Positions 47,020 to 56,466 are shown, counted from the first letter of the stretch. The stretch: DNA of 64,000 nt from an uncultured Desulfobacter sp. (GCF_963677125.1 NZ_OY781882.1:318501-382500); one strand, 5' to 3'. Program-made: numbers and translations. The notes: a model not told the origin generated them from the letters alone.

Positions 47020-47531
47020 TATTATTCTCCTTCTTTGGTTGTGAAAAATAATTTAAAGAATTGTTAAAAAAAATTTATGAAAATCGTCCTCGCTAATAAA
47101 TTAAATAAATGCATTTATATATTAGACGTCCGCCTAAAATCAAGTGGAAAACCGGTGTGCAATTGTATACAATTATTTAAAATGAATAAAAAATGTAAAG
47201 ATACCTTGCCATCTTTGTTGCTTAAAACCGGTTAAAACCTAAAATTTAGGGCAATATTTAAGATACACCCGGTATTAGCCCTTTTTCAAGACTCATAATC
47301 AAAATTTTGGAAATAATCGTTCATTGGCTTATTCTTCAATTAAATTGAATTGAAATGATATTTTTGGGTGTGGTGAAATAAAAAAAATGGCAAAGCTCAT
47401 CATTTTTACAAAACGGGAGTTATGTGTTTGATCCTTCTAAGGCTTGTTTTTTCAGACCATAGAGAAGATAAGGAGAGGGGCTTAGGGCAACATTGGGGTA
47501 GGAGGATAGATCAACCCAGGTAACGTATCTT
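47020..47531. other. Intergenic region upstream of nfnA
   Basis: AT-rich, no coding region supported. The nfnA promoter should be at its left end. No operator, hairpin or riboswitch is evident. The repeats begin at 47532. Confidence 0.4.
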
Positions 47532-47620
47532 GCAGCCATGGACCAGCCTGGTCTATCAACCGCCAAGGCTTAGCCCACAACGAAAGTTGAAAGATCTGTG
47601 TCGGTTACACAGACTATCTT
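47532..47620 (+). repeat. Family A repeat
   Basis: GCAGCCATGGACCAGCCTGG, GCTTAGCCCACAACGAAAG, TTGAAAGATCTGTGTCGG and the short hairpin GTGTcggttACAC. It directly abuts the family B element, which replaces the usual TTATAAA end. Confidence 0.72.
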
Positions 47621-47768
47621 GTGCCCGACAGAAAACCGTAAATTTTGCCGATTACGGCGTTGGCTTGAAATTTTAATCCTCGAAATACGCCTTGTATTCC
47701 GAAGGTTTTAATTTCAGGCCGCCTTGTACTCAACAAAATTTCCAGGTTTTCGTTCAGACACTATCTTG
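47619..47768. repeat. Family B repeat (MITE-like)
   Basis: About 150 bp, nearly palindromic. Terminal arms GCCCGACAGAAAACCGTAAA... and the inverse ...CCAGGTTTTCGTTCAGACAC; inner arms GAAATTTTAATCCTC and GGTTTTAATTTC. It lies between family A and the pckG 3' end, so it could also fold as a terminator-like hairpin. Confidence 0.72.
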
Positions 47769-47816
47769 TAAAAAGTACACCAGGATAAATTTGCTCAAAC
47801 CTGTTGGTATTTGGCC

Positions 47817-49760
47817 TCAAATCAAATTTTCAAAATAATCCGGCATGATAACATTTCCTGCTTTTTCCTTCAGATTCAGCAGGGCCGATTTTTGTTCATC
47901 AAGGATTTCAAACAGTTTTTTGGGAAGGTTCTCTTCTTCTGCATATGCTGTTTCCTGCAGTTCAATGCGCTGGATGATTTTTTCCGTGTATAGGGCAAAC
48001 TGCATGTCATAAAGGGCTCTGGGGTATTCTTTATCAATAATTGACTTGAACAGTACTGCCAGATCCTTGTAACAGGGCAGGTTGCCGATGGGTGTGGACA
48101 GGTATCCAACTTCGTTGTGGGCGTATCGTTCCAGCCATGCCAGCCATACTTTGACATCACGTTTTTCTCCGAGAAGCTTGCCGGAATCACCGCCCCTAGC
48201 CTGGTGGGTCAGAAAATAGTTCAGGCCGGCCATAACCGGTTTAAACTGTTGTTTAATGTCCGAATTACTGAAAAATTTGAATTGTGCATCCATGTAGTCG
48301 CCTAACGCGCCGGGGATGAAAGGGGCGTTGGCCCAGGGGGCGCGTTTAATGCCTGAGACCCCGACCTCTGTGGCCGTGGTTGCAGATACAATACAGGCAC
48401 CGATGACCACACCGGCATCTGGATTTTGTGCAACCCACACCGGCGGCATGGTGTCCGCATCTCTGCCGGAATACGTGAATATCCGCGTCACCACCCCTTC
48501 GGGATTGGCGGCTTGGGAGGAGTAGTTGTCCAGGTTGTCTGAGGCCAGTGTGCATCTGGAGTTTGGATGGGATATGGGGATGGGCTGTGCCTTATCGTTG
48601 GTTTTTCCCTGGTACCATTCGCCCTGGAAGTTGATTCCTTTTTTGGGGGATGGTTCCATATTGCCAACCCAGTGGGGTTTAAGATTTTCGTCCATAAGCA
48701 CATTGGACCAGATTACTTCGCAACCGGCCTGCCGCAATACTTTCATCAACAAAGGATCCCCTTCATGGTTTATCCCCTCTACAATGCCGAAAATCCCGTT
48801 TTCCGGATTTATGGTGCGGATGCTCCCATCTTCGGCAATCCACATCTGGGCCAGGTCATCGCCGATAAATACGTTTCCGGCCATTGCTGTCGTGGTTTTT
48901 CCACATCCGGACGGAGCTGCGCCGGCACACCAGGTGGTCCGGCCACCGGGCCCGTTGATGCCGGTAATAAACATATGTTCGGACAACTCTCTGCCCCGGT
49001 CCTGGTAAACGGCTTTGTCCACGGCAAATCTGTGATTTCCCTTTTTAAGCAGCAGGGTGTTGCCTGCATAGGTGCATTTCCAGGCATAGGTGGTCTGATA
49101 TTTTCGGTCCATGAACACCCGGGCCTGGGGAAGATCCTCGGTACGGTTCAACCCCTCGGAGTGTACATTGGTGAAAAAATATCCCTTTTGCTCAACTTCC
49201 CGGTCAAAATCATTATAAGCATTTCGGTAAAGCAGTTCTGCGCTGTGGGATATATAGGCTGATGACGTCAGTTCCAAGGCAGGATTGGCTGCCGGAGACC
49301 CCACAGGCCCTCTCATGTAAAACCCCACAATCATTGTCAGATCTTCCATGATCCCGGCCATATTGTTTTCAATCTGCTTTGCGGCTTCTTCAGGGGGCAT
49401 GCGGTTGGCAAGGCTGGATACCAAATCCTGGGGTTCGGCAATGTAATAGGTGCGGTCCACGATTCTTCCCTGCTCACCGGCCAAATCAAAATGAATGGTG
49501 TGACCGTCCATGGCAAGGGCGCTTTCCTCACCCTTTTCAATGGCAATTTTTCGAATGGTTTCCTTGTCTTCGTCTGATCCGGTATTGATAAATACGTTTG
49601 ACGGCCTGCAAAGGGCAATGGCGTTGGCAATACGGACCAGTACATCCGGGTGTTTGATCTTGGCAATTTTTGCTGATTGTGTGCTGTCCAGTTGTGATGC
49701 AAACAGATTTAGGGCCTGGGTGGGAGACGTGATTTTCCCAAGGGTTTGTAAAGGGTCCAT
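47817..49760 (-). CDS. pckG: Phosphoenolpyruvate carboxykinase (GTP)
   Basis: 647 residues. GTP-dependent PEPCK: P-loop GAAPSGCGKTTTAMAGNV (about 277-294), conserved GPVGSPAANPALELTSSAY, FIGDDLA and the SNPNSR-like SHPNSRCTLAS. It interconverts oxaloacetate and PEP, the entry to gluconeogenesis for a cell growing on acetate through the TCA cycle. The length is near the family's (about 600-650). The ATG at the 49760 end fits the N-terminus; the ribosome-binding site is not strong. Confidence 0.9.
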   Translation of the reverse strand: MDPLQTLGKITSPTQALNLFASQLDSTQSAKIAKIKHPDVLVRIANAIALCRPSNVFINTGSDEDKETIRKIAIEKGEESALAMDGHTIHFDLAGEQGRIVDRTYYIAEPQDLVSSLANRMPPEEAAKQIENNMAGIMEDLTMIVGFYMRGPVGSPAANPALELTSSAYISHSAELLYRNAYNDFDREVEQKGYFFTNVHSEGLNRTEDLPQARVFMDRKYQTTYAWKCTYAGNTLLLKKGNHRFAVDKAVYQDRGRELSEHMFITGINGPGGRTTWCAGAAPSGCGKTTTAMAGNVFIGDDLAQMWIAEDGSIRTINPENGIFGIVEGINHEGDPLLMKVLRQAGCEVIWSNVLMDENLKPHWVGNMEPSPKKGINFQGEWYQGKTNDKAQPIPISHPNSRCTLASDNLDNYSSQAANPEGVVTRIFTYSGRDADTMPPVWVAQNPDAGVVIGACIVSATTATEVGVSGIKRAPWANAPFIPGALGDYMDAQFKFFSNSDIKQQFKPVMAGLNYFLTHQARGGDSGKLLGEKRDVKVWLAWLERYAHNEVGYLSTPIGNLPCYKDLAVLFKSIIDKEYPRALYDMQFALYTEKIIQRIELQETAYAEEENLPKKLFEILDEQKSALLNLKEKAGNVIMPDYFENLI

Positions 49761-50118
49761 ATGTAATTAAGTCCAGATGTTTATGGATTGTCAACGTTCA
49801 AAGGCTTGTCTCTATTGTTTTTTATGACAGGCTGCAGACCGGGTGTGATCTCTAAAAAGTGACAATATTGTTTTATTCTTCAGCCGATCAAGCAATTTAA
49901 CCCGAATAGCAATATGGATTGCCAAGGATTTCCAATGCTTGAAACCGGCTATGACACCAACTTATAATAGCTGTCCTTTCTACCATTTAATCTATGAAAA
50001 TCAAATAAAATATTACAAAATGGTTAAAAAAAGAAAATATACCCGGCCGAGTATTGCTTATGATAAATTAAATAATATTGTATAATTTAAGTAACATTTT
50101 AATTACAGGAGAGAGTCG
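49761..50118. other. Intergenic region between divergent pckG and PHP gene
   Basis: A 358-bp AT-rich gap that must carry both promoters. I see no repeat of family A or B, no clear dyad and no small gene here. Confidence 0.4.
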
Positions 50119-51045
50119 ATGACAGATATATTTGCAGATTTGCACAATCACACCACCGCATCTGACGGGGATTTTCCCCCGGGTGATCTGGTGGCCCGGG
50201 CTGCGGGCATGGGTATCAAGGTTATCGGTGTTACGGATCATGATACTTTGGATGGACTTGAATCTGCATTGGATGCGGGGAAAAAAGAGGGGATAGAGGT
50301 TTTTCCGGGTGTTGAAATTTCCGTGCGTTTCAAGCGGGCGTTTTTCACTGGCACGTTGCATGTGCTGACCTATTTTTCAAATGCGCTTTTAAGCGATTTG
50401 GGGTTTGTTAAGCGGTTCAGAGCCCTGTTGGCCCAAGGACGCGGAGATGCTTTGGTCCGGGCAAGGATTGAGAAGATCAACGAGGTGTTCGGGCCTGGCG
50501 GTGAATCTGCTTTATTGTCAAGGGAGTTAACCTTTGAAGATATTGCTGCATACTCTGATAATGCCTCCCGCCGCCATTTTGCCATGGCTCTGGACGAAAA
50601 GTTGGGGATTTCGGACAAAGGTACCATTACCCAGGTCATCGGTAATGACAGTCCCGCTTATCTGCCTTCGGGGGTGGATCTTGATCAGGTCAAGGGATTT
50701 CTAAAAACCGAGCCTGTGGTTGGCGTGCTGGCTCACCCGGCTGCCGGTTCCTATCCTGGGGAAGGGCATTACAAGGAGGTTCTGCCTCCTGTAGAGACTG
50801 TGGCCCGTTTGCTGCCGGAGATGCTGGACGCCGGTGTCAAAGGGCTTGAGGTCCATTATCCGGGACATTCACCGGAACATAAGGCCCTACTTCTTGATTG
50901 GGCTCAAAAATATGACCTGCTTGTCACCGGTGGTTCCGACTGTCATGACGAGGTTAATCGTCCTTTGGGGGTCATCGGGGCGGGTGAAAAGGAATTTATG
51001 CGGTTAAAGCAGGAGGTTCTGTGCGCAGAAAAGAAAAGCAGATAA
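50119..51045 (+). CDS. PHP-domain metal-dependent phosphoesterase
   Basis: 308 residues. Polymerase and histidinol phosphatase fold: metal ligands in DLHNHTTASDG (H9, H11), GVTDHDTLDGL and GVEIS, later ligands in GVLAHPAAG, and SDCHDE near the C-terminus. These proteins hydrolyse small phosphate esters or nucleotides, for example 3',5'-nucleoside bisphosphates or 5'-3' exonuclease substrates (RNase AM/TrpH type). AGGAGAG lies before the ATG. Its 3' end overlaps the next gene by 25 bp. Confidence 0.85.
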   Translation: MTDIFADLHNHTTASDGDFPPGDLVARAAGMGIKVIGVTDHDTLDGLESALDAGKKEGIEVFPGVEISVRFKRAFFTGTLHVLTYFSNALLSDLGFVKRFRALLAQGRGDALVRARIEKINEVFGPGGESALLSRELTFEDIAAYSDNASRRHFAMALDEKLGISDKGTITQVIGNDSPAYLPSGVDLDQVKGFLKTEPVVGVLAHPAAGSYPGEGHYKEVLPPVETVARLLPEMLDAGVKGLEVHYPGHSPEHKALLLDWAQKYDLLVTGGSDCHDEVNRPLGVIGAGEKEFMRLKQEVLCAEKKSR

Positions 51046-51545
51046 TTGATCAGGATCAGATTGACGCTATCATAAAACAGACGAAAGTTTGTCGATTAGG
51101 CCTGTCAGACAAAGGCCGGCCCTATGTGGTACCGTTGCATTTCGGGTATGATCATCCTTTTTTATATTTTCATGGGGCGGATACCGGCCGCAAGCTTGAT
51201 ATTCTTACTGCCAATCCACAGGTCTGCTTTGAGTTTGATGAACTTATAAAGCTGAATAAACATGCATCTGCCTGCAATTGGGGATCATCCTACACCAGCG
51301 TTATTGGCGAAGGAACGGCACGTATCCTTGTTGACCCGGAAGAAAAAATTAAAGGCTTGAATTGTATCATGGCCCAGTATTCTTCGCGCACCCATGAATT
51401 TGACCCGCAGGGCCTGGCCAAAACCGCCGTGATTGAGGTCAAGATCTTGGGTATGACGGCAAAGCAGTCCGGGTCGAGTCGTTTTTACAACCGCCGTGGG
51501 CCTATCCTGGGTGTTGATAGACCAGGTCGGCCCATGGCCGTTTAA
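51021..51545 (+). CDS. Pyridoxamine 5'-phosphate oxidase-like flavin protein
   Basis: 174 residues. Flavin split-barrel of the NimA/PPOX-like type: CRLGLSDKGRPYVVPLHFGYD, LYFHGADTGRKLDIL, NPQVCFEFDE and SYTSVIGEGTARIL. The function is unknown; FMN or haem binding is likely. GTG start at 51021 with AGGAGG 5 bp upstream, inside the PHP gene. The last about 17 residues (RRGPILGVDRPGRPMAV) are encoded by a family A repeat fragment, so the original C-terminus was probably different. Confidence 0.82.
   Translation: MRRKEKQIIDQDQIDAIIKQTKVCRLGLSDKGRPYVVPLHFGYDHPFLYFHGADTGRKLDILTANPQVCFEFDELIKLNKHASACNWGSSYTSVIGEGTARILVDPEEKIKGLNCIMAQYSSRTHEFDPQGLAKTAVIEVKILGMTAKQSGSSRFYNRRGPILGVDRPGRPMAV
51494..51545 (-). 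repeat. Family A repeat fragment inside a gene 3' end
   Basis: GTTGATAGACCAGGTCGGCC followed by CATGGCCGTTTAA matches the reverse complement of the first half of family A (compare 1755-1785). It encodes the last residues and stop codon of the flavin protein. Confidence 0.65.
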
Positions 51546-51608
51546 CCACGGAAATCACGGAAGACACTGAAAATAGAATTCCGTGAATTCAGTGATTTCC
51601 GTGGTTAA
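51542..51608. terminator. Long palindrome shared by two convergent gene ends
   Basis: 17-bp perfect arms, TTAACCACGGAAATCAC (51542-51558) and GTGATTTCCGTGGTTAA (51592-51608). The left arm contains the TAA stop of the flavin protein, and the right arm contains the stop of the minus-strand aminotransferase. The loop repeats the motif in part. CCACGGAAA-type palindromes are dispersed repeats in many Proteobacteria; here it likely ends transcription both ways. Confidence 0.75.
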
Positions 51609-53002
51609 AATGTTTTTTTGATGGCTTTAGCAACTGCCGAGACCATTATGTCGATCTCCTCTGCGGACACCGTAAGACAGGGAACAAAATATAAGGTTGT
51701 ATTCATGCCCGGCAGGCTGCTGTTGGTTCTGCCCACAATCACCTTTTCAGCAAGGATATTGCCCATAAGTGTTGCCATCTGTGCATCACTTGGGGGCGTC
51801 TTTTTTCCTTTGTCAACAACGATCTCCAGGCCGCAGAAAAGGCCAACGCCTCTTACATCGCCTACCACCGGTAAAGAGGTCAGTTCTTTGAGTCGGTCAA
51901 GAAGAAATTTTCCTTTCTCCCGGCTGTTTTCCACCAGATTTTCTTCTTCAATGATCCGGGTATTCTCCAATGCGGCAGCCATGGGGGCAGTGCAGCCGCC
52001 ATAGGTGCTGATGTCCCGGAAAAAGTTGCTCTGTTCTCCGGGGTTGGATATGTCATTGAGGAAAATGTCATAGATCTCCTGTTTTACGGCGGTGGCGGAA
52101 AGGGCCTCGTAGGAGCTTGCCAGTCCTTTGGCCATGGTGATGATGTCAGGATCTACATCATAATGTTCATGGCCCCAAAATTTTCCGGTCCGGCCGAATC
52201 CGCATACCACCTCATCCATGATAATCCAGACCCTGTATTTCTTACAGATTGCCTGGACCATGGGGAAATACTCTTTTACCGGGGGGATAATGCCGCCGCC
52301 GGCTGTAATCGGTTCCACAATTAATGCCCCCACGGTATCCGGCCCCTCTTTGAGAATCACATCCTCAACGGCCCGGGCGCAGTCAATGCTGCACCCCGGA
52401 TAGGTTTTGTCAAAGGGGCAGCGGTAACACAGGCAGTGGGGAACTTGTTGGAATCCATCCACAAAGGGGCCAAATCCTTTTTTTCGTTCAAACTGGCCGC
52501 AGGCGCTCATGGTGGCCACCGTGGTGCCGTGATAGTCTCTATCCCGGTAAAGTATTTTGTATTTTCCTTTTCGCTGGTCACAAATCCGGGAGGCCAGTCT
52601 CACCATTTTAAATGCCTTTTCATTTGCTTCGGACCCCGAGTTGGAAAAGTAAATTTTTCCATGGCGGGGCAGAAGGTCCAACAGTTTGGCTGCAAGCTTG
52701 ATGGCGGGAATGGATCCGTAGGCACCGGTAAAGTAGGGCATTTGTGTTAACTGTTCAAAGACCGCCCGGGCAATGGATTCTCTGCCATAGCCCACCATGA
52801 CGCTCCAAACGCCCCCGGAGGTGGCATCCAGGTATTCGTTGCCCCGGATGTCGTAAATTTTTAACCCCTGGCCCCCCACGACAATCATCTGTTCTTTCTC
52901 TTTAAACACGCTGTGGGATTTCAGATGATGCCAAAGGCTGTTTTTATCGTGTTCCACCATGGTTTCAACGTCATACCCAAGCCGGTTGACCGGTGATGTC
53001 AT
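51605..53002 (-). CDS. Class III omega-amino acid:pyruvate aminotransferase
   Basis: 465 residues, PLP fold type I. PLP-phosphate loop SGSEANEKAF (122-131), D263 in IIMDEVVCGFGRTG and Schiff-base K292 (MAKGLASSYEALSA). A Cys cluster (C190, C192, C195, C204, C208) is present in a CLCYRCPFDKTYPGCSIDC segment, as in some taurine/beta-alanine:pyruvate aminotransferases. The partner gene 53537-54997 encodes a methylmalonate/malonate-semialdehyde dehydrogenase, so beta-alanine or a similar omega-amino acid is the favoured substrate; taurine is an alternative. Confidence 0.85.
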   Translation of the reverse strand: MTSPVNRLGYDVETMVEHDKNSLWHHLKSHSVFKEKEQMIVVGGQGLKIYDIRGNEYLDATSGGVWSVMVGYGRESIARAVFEQLTQMPYFTGAYGSIPAIKLAAKLLDLLPRHGKIYFSNSGSEANEKAFKMVRLASRICDQRKGKYKILYRDRDYHGTTVATMSACGQFERKKGFGPFVDGFQQVPHCLCYRCPFDKTYPGCSIDCARAVEDVILKEGPDTVGALIVEPITAGGGIIPPVKEYFPMVQAICKKYRVWIIMDEVVCGFGRTGKFWGHEHYDVDPDIITMAKGLASSYEALSATAVKQEIYDIFLNDISNPGEQSNFFRDISTYGGCTAPMAAALENTRIIEEENLVENSREKGKFLLDRLKELTSLPVVGDVRGVGLFCGLEIVVDKGKKTPPSDAQMATLMGNILAEKVIVGRTNSSLPGMNTTLYFVPCLTVSAEEIDIMVSAVAKAIKKTF

Positions 53003-53069
53003 GATTGTTTCCTTTTTATGAGTAAGTCGTAGTATGTTTATCAGATTTTATAATCTTTATTGTGTGCTG

Positions 53070-53112
53070 TGTCTGGCAGGTGATATGTCAGGTCAGTCTA
53101 TGGCTGTTTTAA
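53070..53112 (-). repeat. Family A repeat fragment overlapping a gene end
   Basis: CTGGCAGGTGATATGTCAGG then TCAGTCTATGGCTGTTTTA is the reverse complement of the family A first half (compare 7003-7035). It supplies the last codons (KTAID) and stop of the ferritin-like gene at 53093. Confidence 0.65.
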
Positions 53113-53527
53113 ATAGTTTTAAATCTTTGATGTGCTTTTTTTTAAGACTTTTCAGGGCACGTGCTGCCTCTGCCTGGCCTTTGAGTGTATCTGCGGCTTT
53201 TTCATAATAGTCTGCGGCCCGATTTCCCATCCGGATGATCGCGGATTTTATCTTTTTTGGGGGCAGGGTGAATGGATCAGGAACCCTCAGAACAAACGGC
53301 TCACGGGAAAACCCTTCAAGGGTTTCCAAAATCATTTCGGTGACATTTTCCCTGCGCACACGCCTGACCTCGGCAACACGTTTTTGTGCCGATTTGCCAA
53401 GGGGCTGTAAGACCGATTTTAGATCCGAACACTGGGGCAGGCCCATGGCCGTATTACAGAATTCAAACTGTTGGTTTTCAAGTTCTTCTGCAAAAGCTAA
53501 AATACTTCCAAAATTAATCAGGGACAT
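53093..53527 (-). CDS. Helical protein, possibly ferritin/rubrerythrin-like
   Basis: 144 residues, almost all helix. The start INFGSILAFAEELENQQFEFC resembles the first helix of rubrerythrin-like proteins (ILxFAxxxE...F), but the expected ExxH iron ligands are not clear, so this is a guess. The C-terminal half (AADYYEKAADTLKGQAEAAR) is a long amphipathic helix. Start ATG with AGGAGG 6 bp upstream. The last residues come from a family A fragment, and residues about 26-32 (NTAMGLP) also coincide with a family A palindrome. Confidence 0.55.
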   Translation of the reverse strand: MSLINFGSILAFAEELENQQFEFCNTAMGLPQCSDLKSVLQPLGKSAQKRVAEVRRVRRENVTEMILETLEGFSREPFVLRVPDPFTLPPKKIKSAIIRMGNRAADYYEKAADTLKGQAEAARALKSLKKKHIKDLKLFKTAID

Positions 53528-53536
53528 ATGATCCTC

Positions 53537-54997
53537 CTAAAAATATCTTTCAATGACCACTTTGGTATCGGTGAAAAATTGGAAAATCTCACGACCATGG
53601 CCTTTTATATCCCCGAACATGGAATTGCCGGAACCCCCAAACGGAAAAAAACTCATGGGGGCGGCAATGCCGATGTTAACCCCGATCATTCCGGGCTCGG
53701 CTTCAACCCGCAGTTTTCTGACGGTGGCGGCATTCTGGGTGTAAATACAGGCTGCGTTTGCAAAATCACGGGTATTGATCAGTTGAATCACATCGTCTAT
53801 GGTCGGGGTGCGTACAATGCTTACCACAGGCCCGAAGATCTCCTTTTTGGCAATGGTCATATCAGCCGTGACATTGTCAAAGATCGTGGGGCCCACGAAA
53901 AAGCCGTTGGGATAGCCGTCAACCATAAATTCCCGGCCATCTAAAATGAGATCTGCACCTTCCTGAATGCCTGTTTCAATATATGCCAGGATGCGTTCCC
54001 GGTGGACCTGGCTGATCACAGGTCCCATGGCGTTTTTTTCATCCAGCCCGTTACCCACGCGCATGGCCTGGGTGGCAGTGACAAATTTGTCGATGAATGC
54101 GTCCGCAAAAGTCTTGTCACCCACAGGAGCCAGGATGGAACCCGAGAGACAACGCTGGCCGGCACATCCGAAAAAGGAGGTGATTAAAGAGGGCATACCT
54201 TCATCCACATTGGCATCCGGCATGACGGCAACAATATTTTTGGCACCGCCCAGAGCCTGGACCCGCTTGCCTGTGGCTCCGCAGCGTTCATAAATGTATC
54301 TGGCCGTAGGGGTAGAGCCCACAAAAGAGATACCTTCAATGTCCGGGTGGTCAAGCATGGCATTGACCACTTCCTTTGCCCCGTTCACCATGTTCACAAC
54401 GCCTTCTGGAAATCCGACATCATCAATGATCTCAAAGATACGGTTTTGGGTCATGGGAACCTGTTCGGAGGGTTTGAGCACATAGGTATTTCCGGTGACC
54501 AGGGCATAGGGCAAAAACCACCAGGGAACCATGGCAGGGAAATTGTAAGGTGCGATACATCCGAAAACCCCCATGGGTTGGCGGTACAGAGAAGAATCAA
54601 TGCCTGTGGCAATATCTTCCAGACAATACCCGGTCATCATGGTGGTTACGCCTGTGGCATGTTCGACATTTTCGATCATCCGGCGCACTTCTCCCCGGGC
54701 TTCATCAATGGCTTTACCTTGTTCCGTGGTAAGAACCCGGGCAATGTCCTCAAATTCATCCTCAAACGCCTCTTTCAGACGAAAAAGATATCTGGCCCGG
54801 CTAAGCGGCGGGGTCTCTTTCCATTCCTCAAATGCGTTCTTTGCCGCATTTACGGCCATATTTACATCTTCTGTCGTTCCATACGGCACAACAGCGATTT
54901 TTTCACCCAGGGCAGGGTTGCAGATATCACCGGTCCGGCTGCTGTTGGAATCAACCCATTCTCCATCAATGTAATTTTTGATTCTTGGTAAACTCAT
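53537..54997 (-). CDS. mmsA: Methylmalonate-semialdehyde dehydrogenase (CoA-acylating)
   Basis: 486 residues of the aldehyde dehydrogenase superfamily, MMSDH type: catalytic C283 in FFGCAGQRCLSG, LGGAKN (249-254) instead of the usual glutamate base, and GKAIDEARGEVRRMIENVEHA. It converts (methyl)malonate semialdehyde, CoA and NAD+ to propionyl- or acetyl-CoA and CO2. Start: MSLPRI with GGGAG upstream; nine extra codons are possible. It lies before the ferritin-like and aminotransferase genes on the minus strand, fitting beta-alanine, valine or uracil breakdown. Confidence 0.88.
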   Translation of the reverse strand: MSLPRIKNYIDGEWVDSNSSRTGDICNPALGEKIAVVPYGTTEDVNMAVNAAKNAFEEWKETPPLSRARYLFRLKEAFEDEFEDIARVLTTEQGKAIDEARGEVRRMIENVEHATGVTTMMTGYCLEDIATGIDSSLYRQPMGVFGCIAPYNFPAMVPWWFLPYALVTGNTYVLKPSEQVPMTQNRIFEIIDDVGFPEGVVNMVNGAKEVVNAMLDHPDIEGISFVGSTPTARYIYERCGATGKRVQALGGAKNIVAVMPDANVDEGMPSLITSFFGCAGQRCLSGSILAPVGDKTFADAFIDKFVTATQAMRVGNGLDEKNAMGPVISQVHRERILAYIETGIQEGADLILDGREFMVDGYPNGFFVGPTIFDNVTADMTIAKKEIFGPVVSIVRTPTIDDVIQLINTRDFANAACIYTQNAATVRKLRVEAEPGMIGVNIGIAAPMSFFPFGGSGNSMFGDIKGHGREIFQFFTDTKVVIERYF

Positions 54998-55292
54998 GAA
55001 ATTTACTCCCTGCTTGTTTTTCAATTTATCTTATCGAAAATGAATATGCCTCGATAAACTATCTTTTATGGTAATATTTATGCGTTTATTCGTATTTTAT
55101 ATTTAATAAAGTACGAATATCGAATGTTTGCCTTTTTAAAGTGACTGAGTTGCAATGTCAATGAAAATTTATTCGAAATTCGATTTTTAAAATATTATTA
55201 TTTCTAATATATAAAAAATAGTTTAAAAAAATATGCGAATTACGATTAACGGTAATGCTTGTTGTCGATGTAAATAGAATAAGGATGATTAT

Positions 55293-55766
55293 ATGAAAAA
55301 AGATAGGCCCCTTGATCGGATTGATCGTGAAATTATCAAGTTGCTTCAAAAAGACGGGCGAATATCCAACACGGACATGGCAAAAGCCATTGATGTTTCG
55401 GAAGCTACCGTAAGAACCCGTTTGAGCAGATTGATCAATGATGAGATTATTCAGATTGTGGCCGTCAGCAACCCCCTTAAGCTCGGGTTCAACGTGGTCG
55501 GGCACCTGAGAATTCATGTGGAAATCGGCCGGATTGATCAGGTAGCGGCGCAGCTTAAAGAGATCCAGGCATTATGGTTCATTGTTACTACCAGCGGCGC
55601 ATCAACCGGCATTGATGCAGAATTTAACGTTGCGTCCATGGCCGACCTCAATGAGTTGGTGATCAATCAGGTGGGGAAAATTTCCGGCGTAACGTCTGTG
55701 GAGACCACATTGACCCTCGATTTTGTCAAAAGGCGGTATAATTGGGGTACTGGTTTCAATGATTGA
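55293..55766 (+). CDS. Lrp/AsnC-family transcriptional regulator
   Basis: 157 residues. N-terminal helix-turn-helix (LDRIDREIIKLLQKDGRISN, MAKAIDVSEATVRTRLSRLI) and a C-terminal RAM ligand-binding domain. It is divergent from the dehydrogenase/aminotransferase operon across a 295-bp AT-rich region, and so probably regulates that operon in response to an amino acid. AAGGATG upstream of the ATG serves as ribosome-binding site. Confidence 0.92.
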   Translation: MKKDRPLDRIDREIIKLLQKDGRISNTDMAKAIDVSEATVRTRLSRLINDEIIQIVAVSNPLKLGFNVVGHLRIHVEIGRIDQVAAQLKEIQALWFIVTTSGASTGIDAEFNVASMADLNELVINQVGKISGVTSVETTLTLDFVKRRYNWGTGFND

Positions 55767-56312
55767 CAGAGGACTTCATTATTGGATTGAGCGGGTTTTG
55801 AAATCACAATAGAGTCTTCTTTTACCAATTAATTTTGTTTTATAACGTCGTTTTTCAAGACATTCGTACACCCATTGAACGCAAAACCGAGTCCAGGAAA
55901 TACCCAACAGGGTTTGTTGGGTAATATGAGAACGACGCATTTTCTAATAGTAAATATCGATTAATGGTGGTTGTGGTATCGCGATTTTCCATGGTATGAA
56001 ATCTCTTGAGATCTCCTATTCTCTGTGATTTACAGCATCTTTTTCTTGTTCATAGTTTCAAAATCAGCAGATTTTATGCAGTGCCTTTCTTTTTAGATTG
56101 ATACTGTTATTGTAGGTTGTTTTCTTATGTAACCCCTTCTCCTTTCACCTACAAACAACTCGGGCCATCACGGACAGGAAAATCAGTCTTAAGCTGATTG
56201 TTTTATGTTTATTTTTTACATAATTTCATTCGACGCTTTGAGATCTATTGTTTTCTCTGGGCGTTAAGTAAATAGGGGGAGGGAGGTCGGGAAAAGGTTC
56301 CCGAAATTCCAT
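55767..56312. other. Intergenic region after the Lrp gene
   Basis: 546 bp without a supported gene. A weak hairpin ACCCAAC/GTTGGGT (55902-55908/55915-55921) may end the lrp transcript. The remainder is T-rich; a promoter for the following symporter genes should be here or in the family B repeat that follows. Confidence 0.4.
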
Positions 56313-56466
56313 ACATAGTGCTCGACCGAATACCGTAACTTTTACAGATTACGGCGTTGGTTTAAAATTTTAATCCTCGCAATACGGCATGTATGCCGAA
56401 GGTTAAAATTCCAGCCCGCCGTGTACGCAACAAAATTTTCAGGCTTTCGGTCAGGCGCTACATAGA
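56313..56466. repeat. Family B repeat (MITE-like)
   Basis: TAGTGCTCGACCGAATACCG at the left and TTTTCAGGCTTTCGGTCAGG near the right. Inner arms AAAATTTTAATCCTCG and GGTTAAAATTCCAG give a long near-palindrome. It ends 24 bp before the small subunit gene of the symporter, within its likely leader. Confidence 0.74.
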
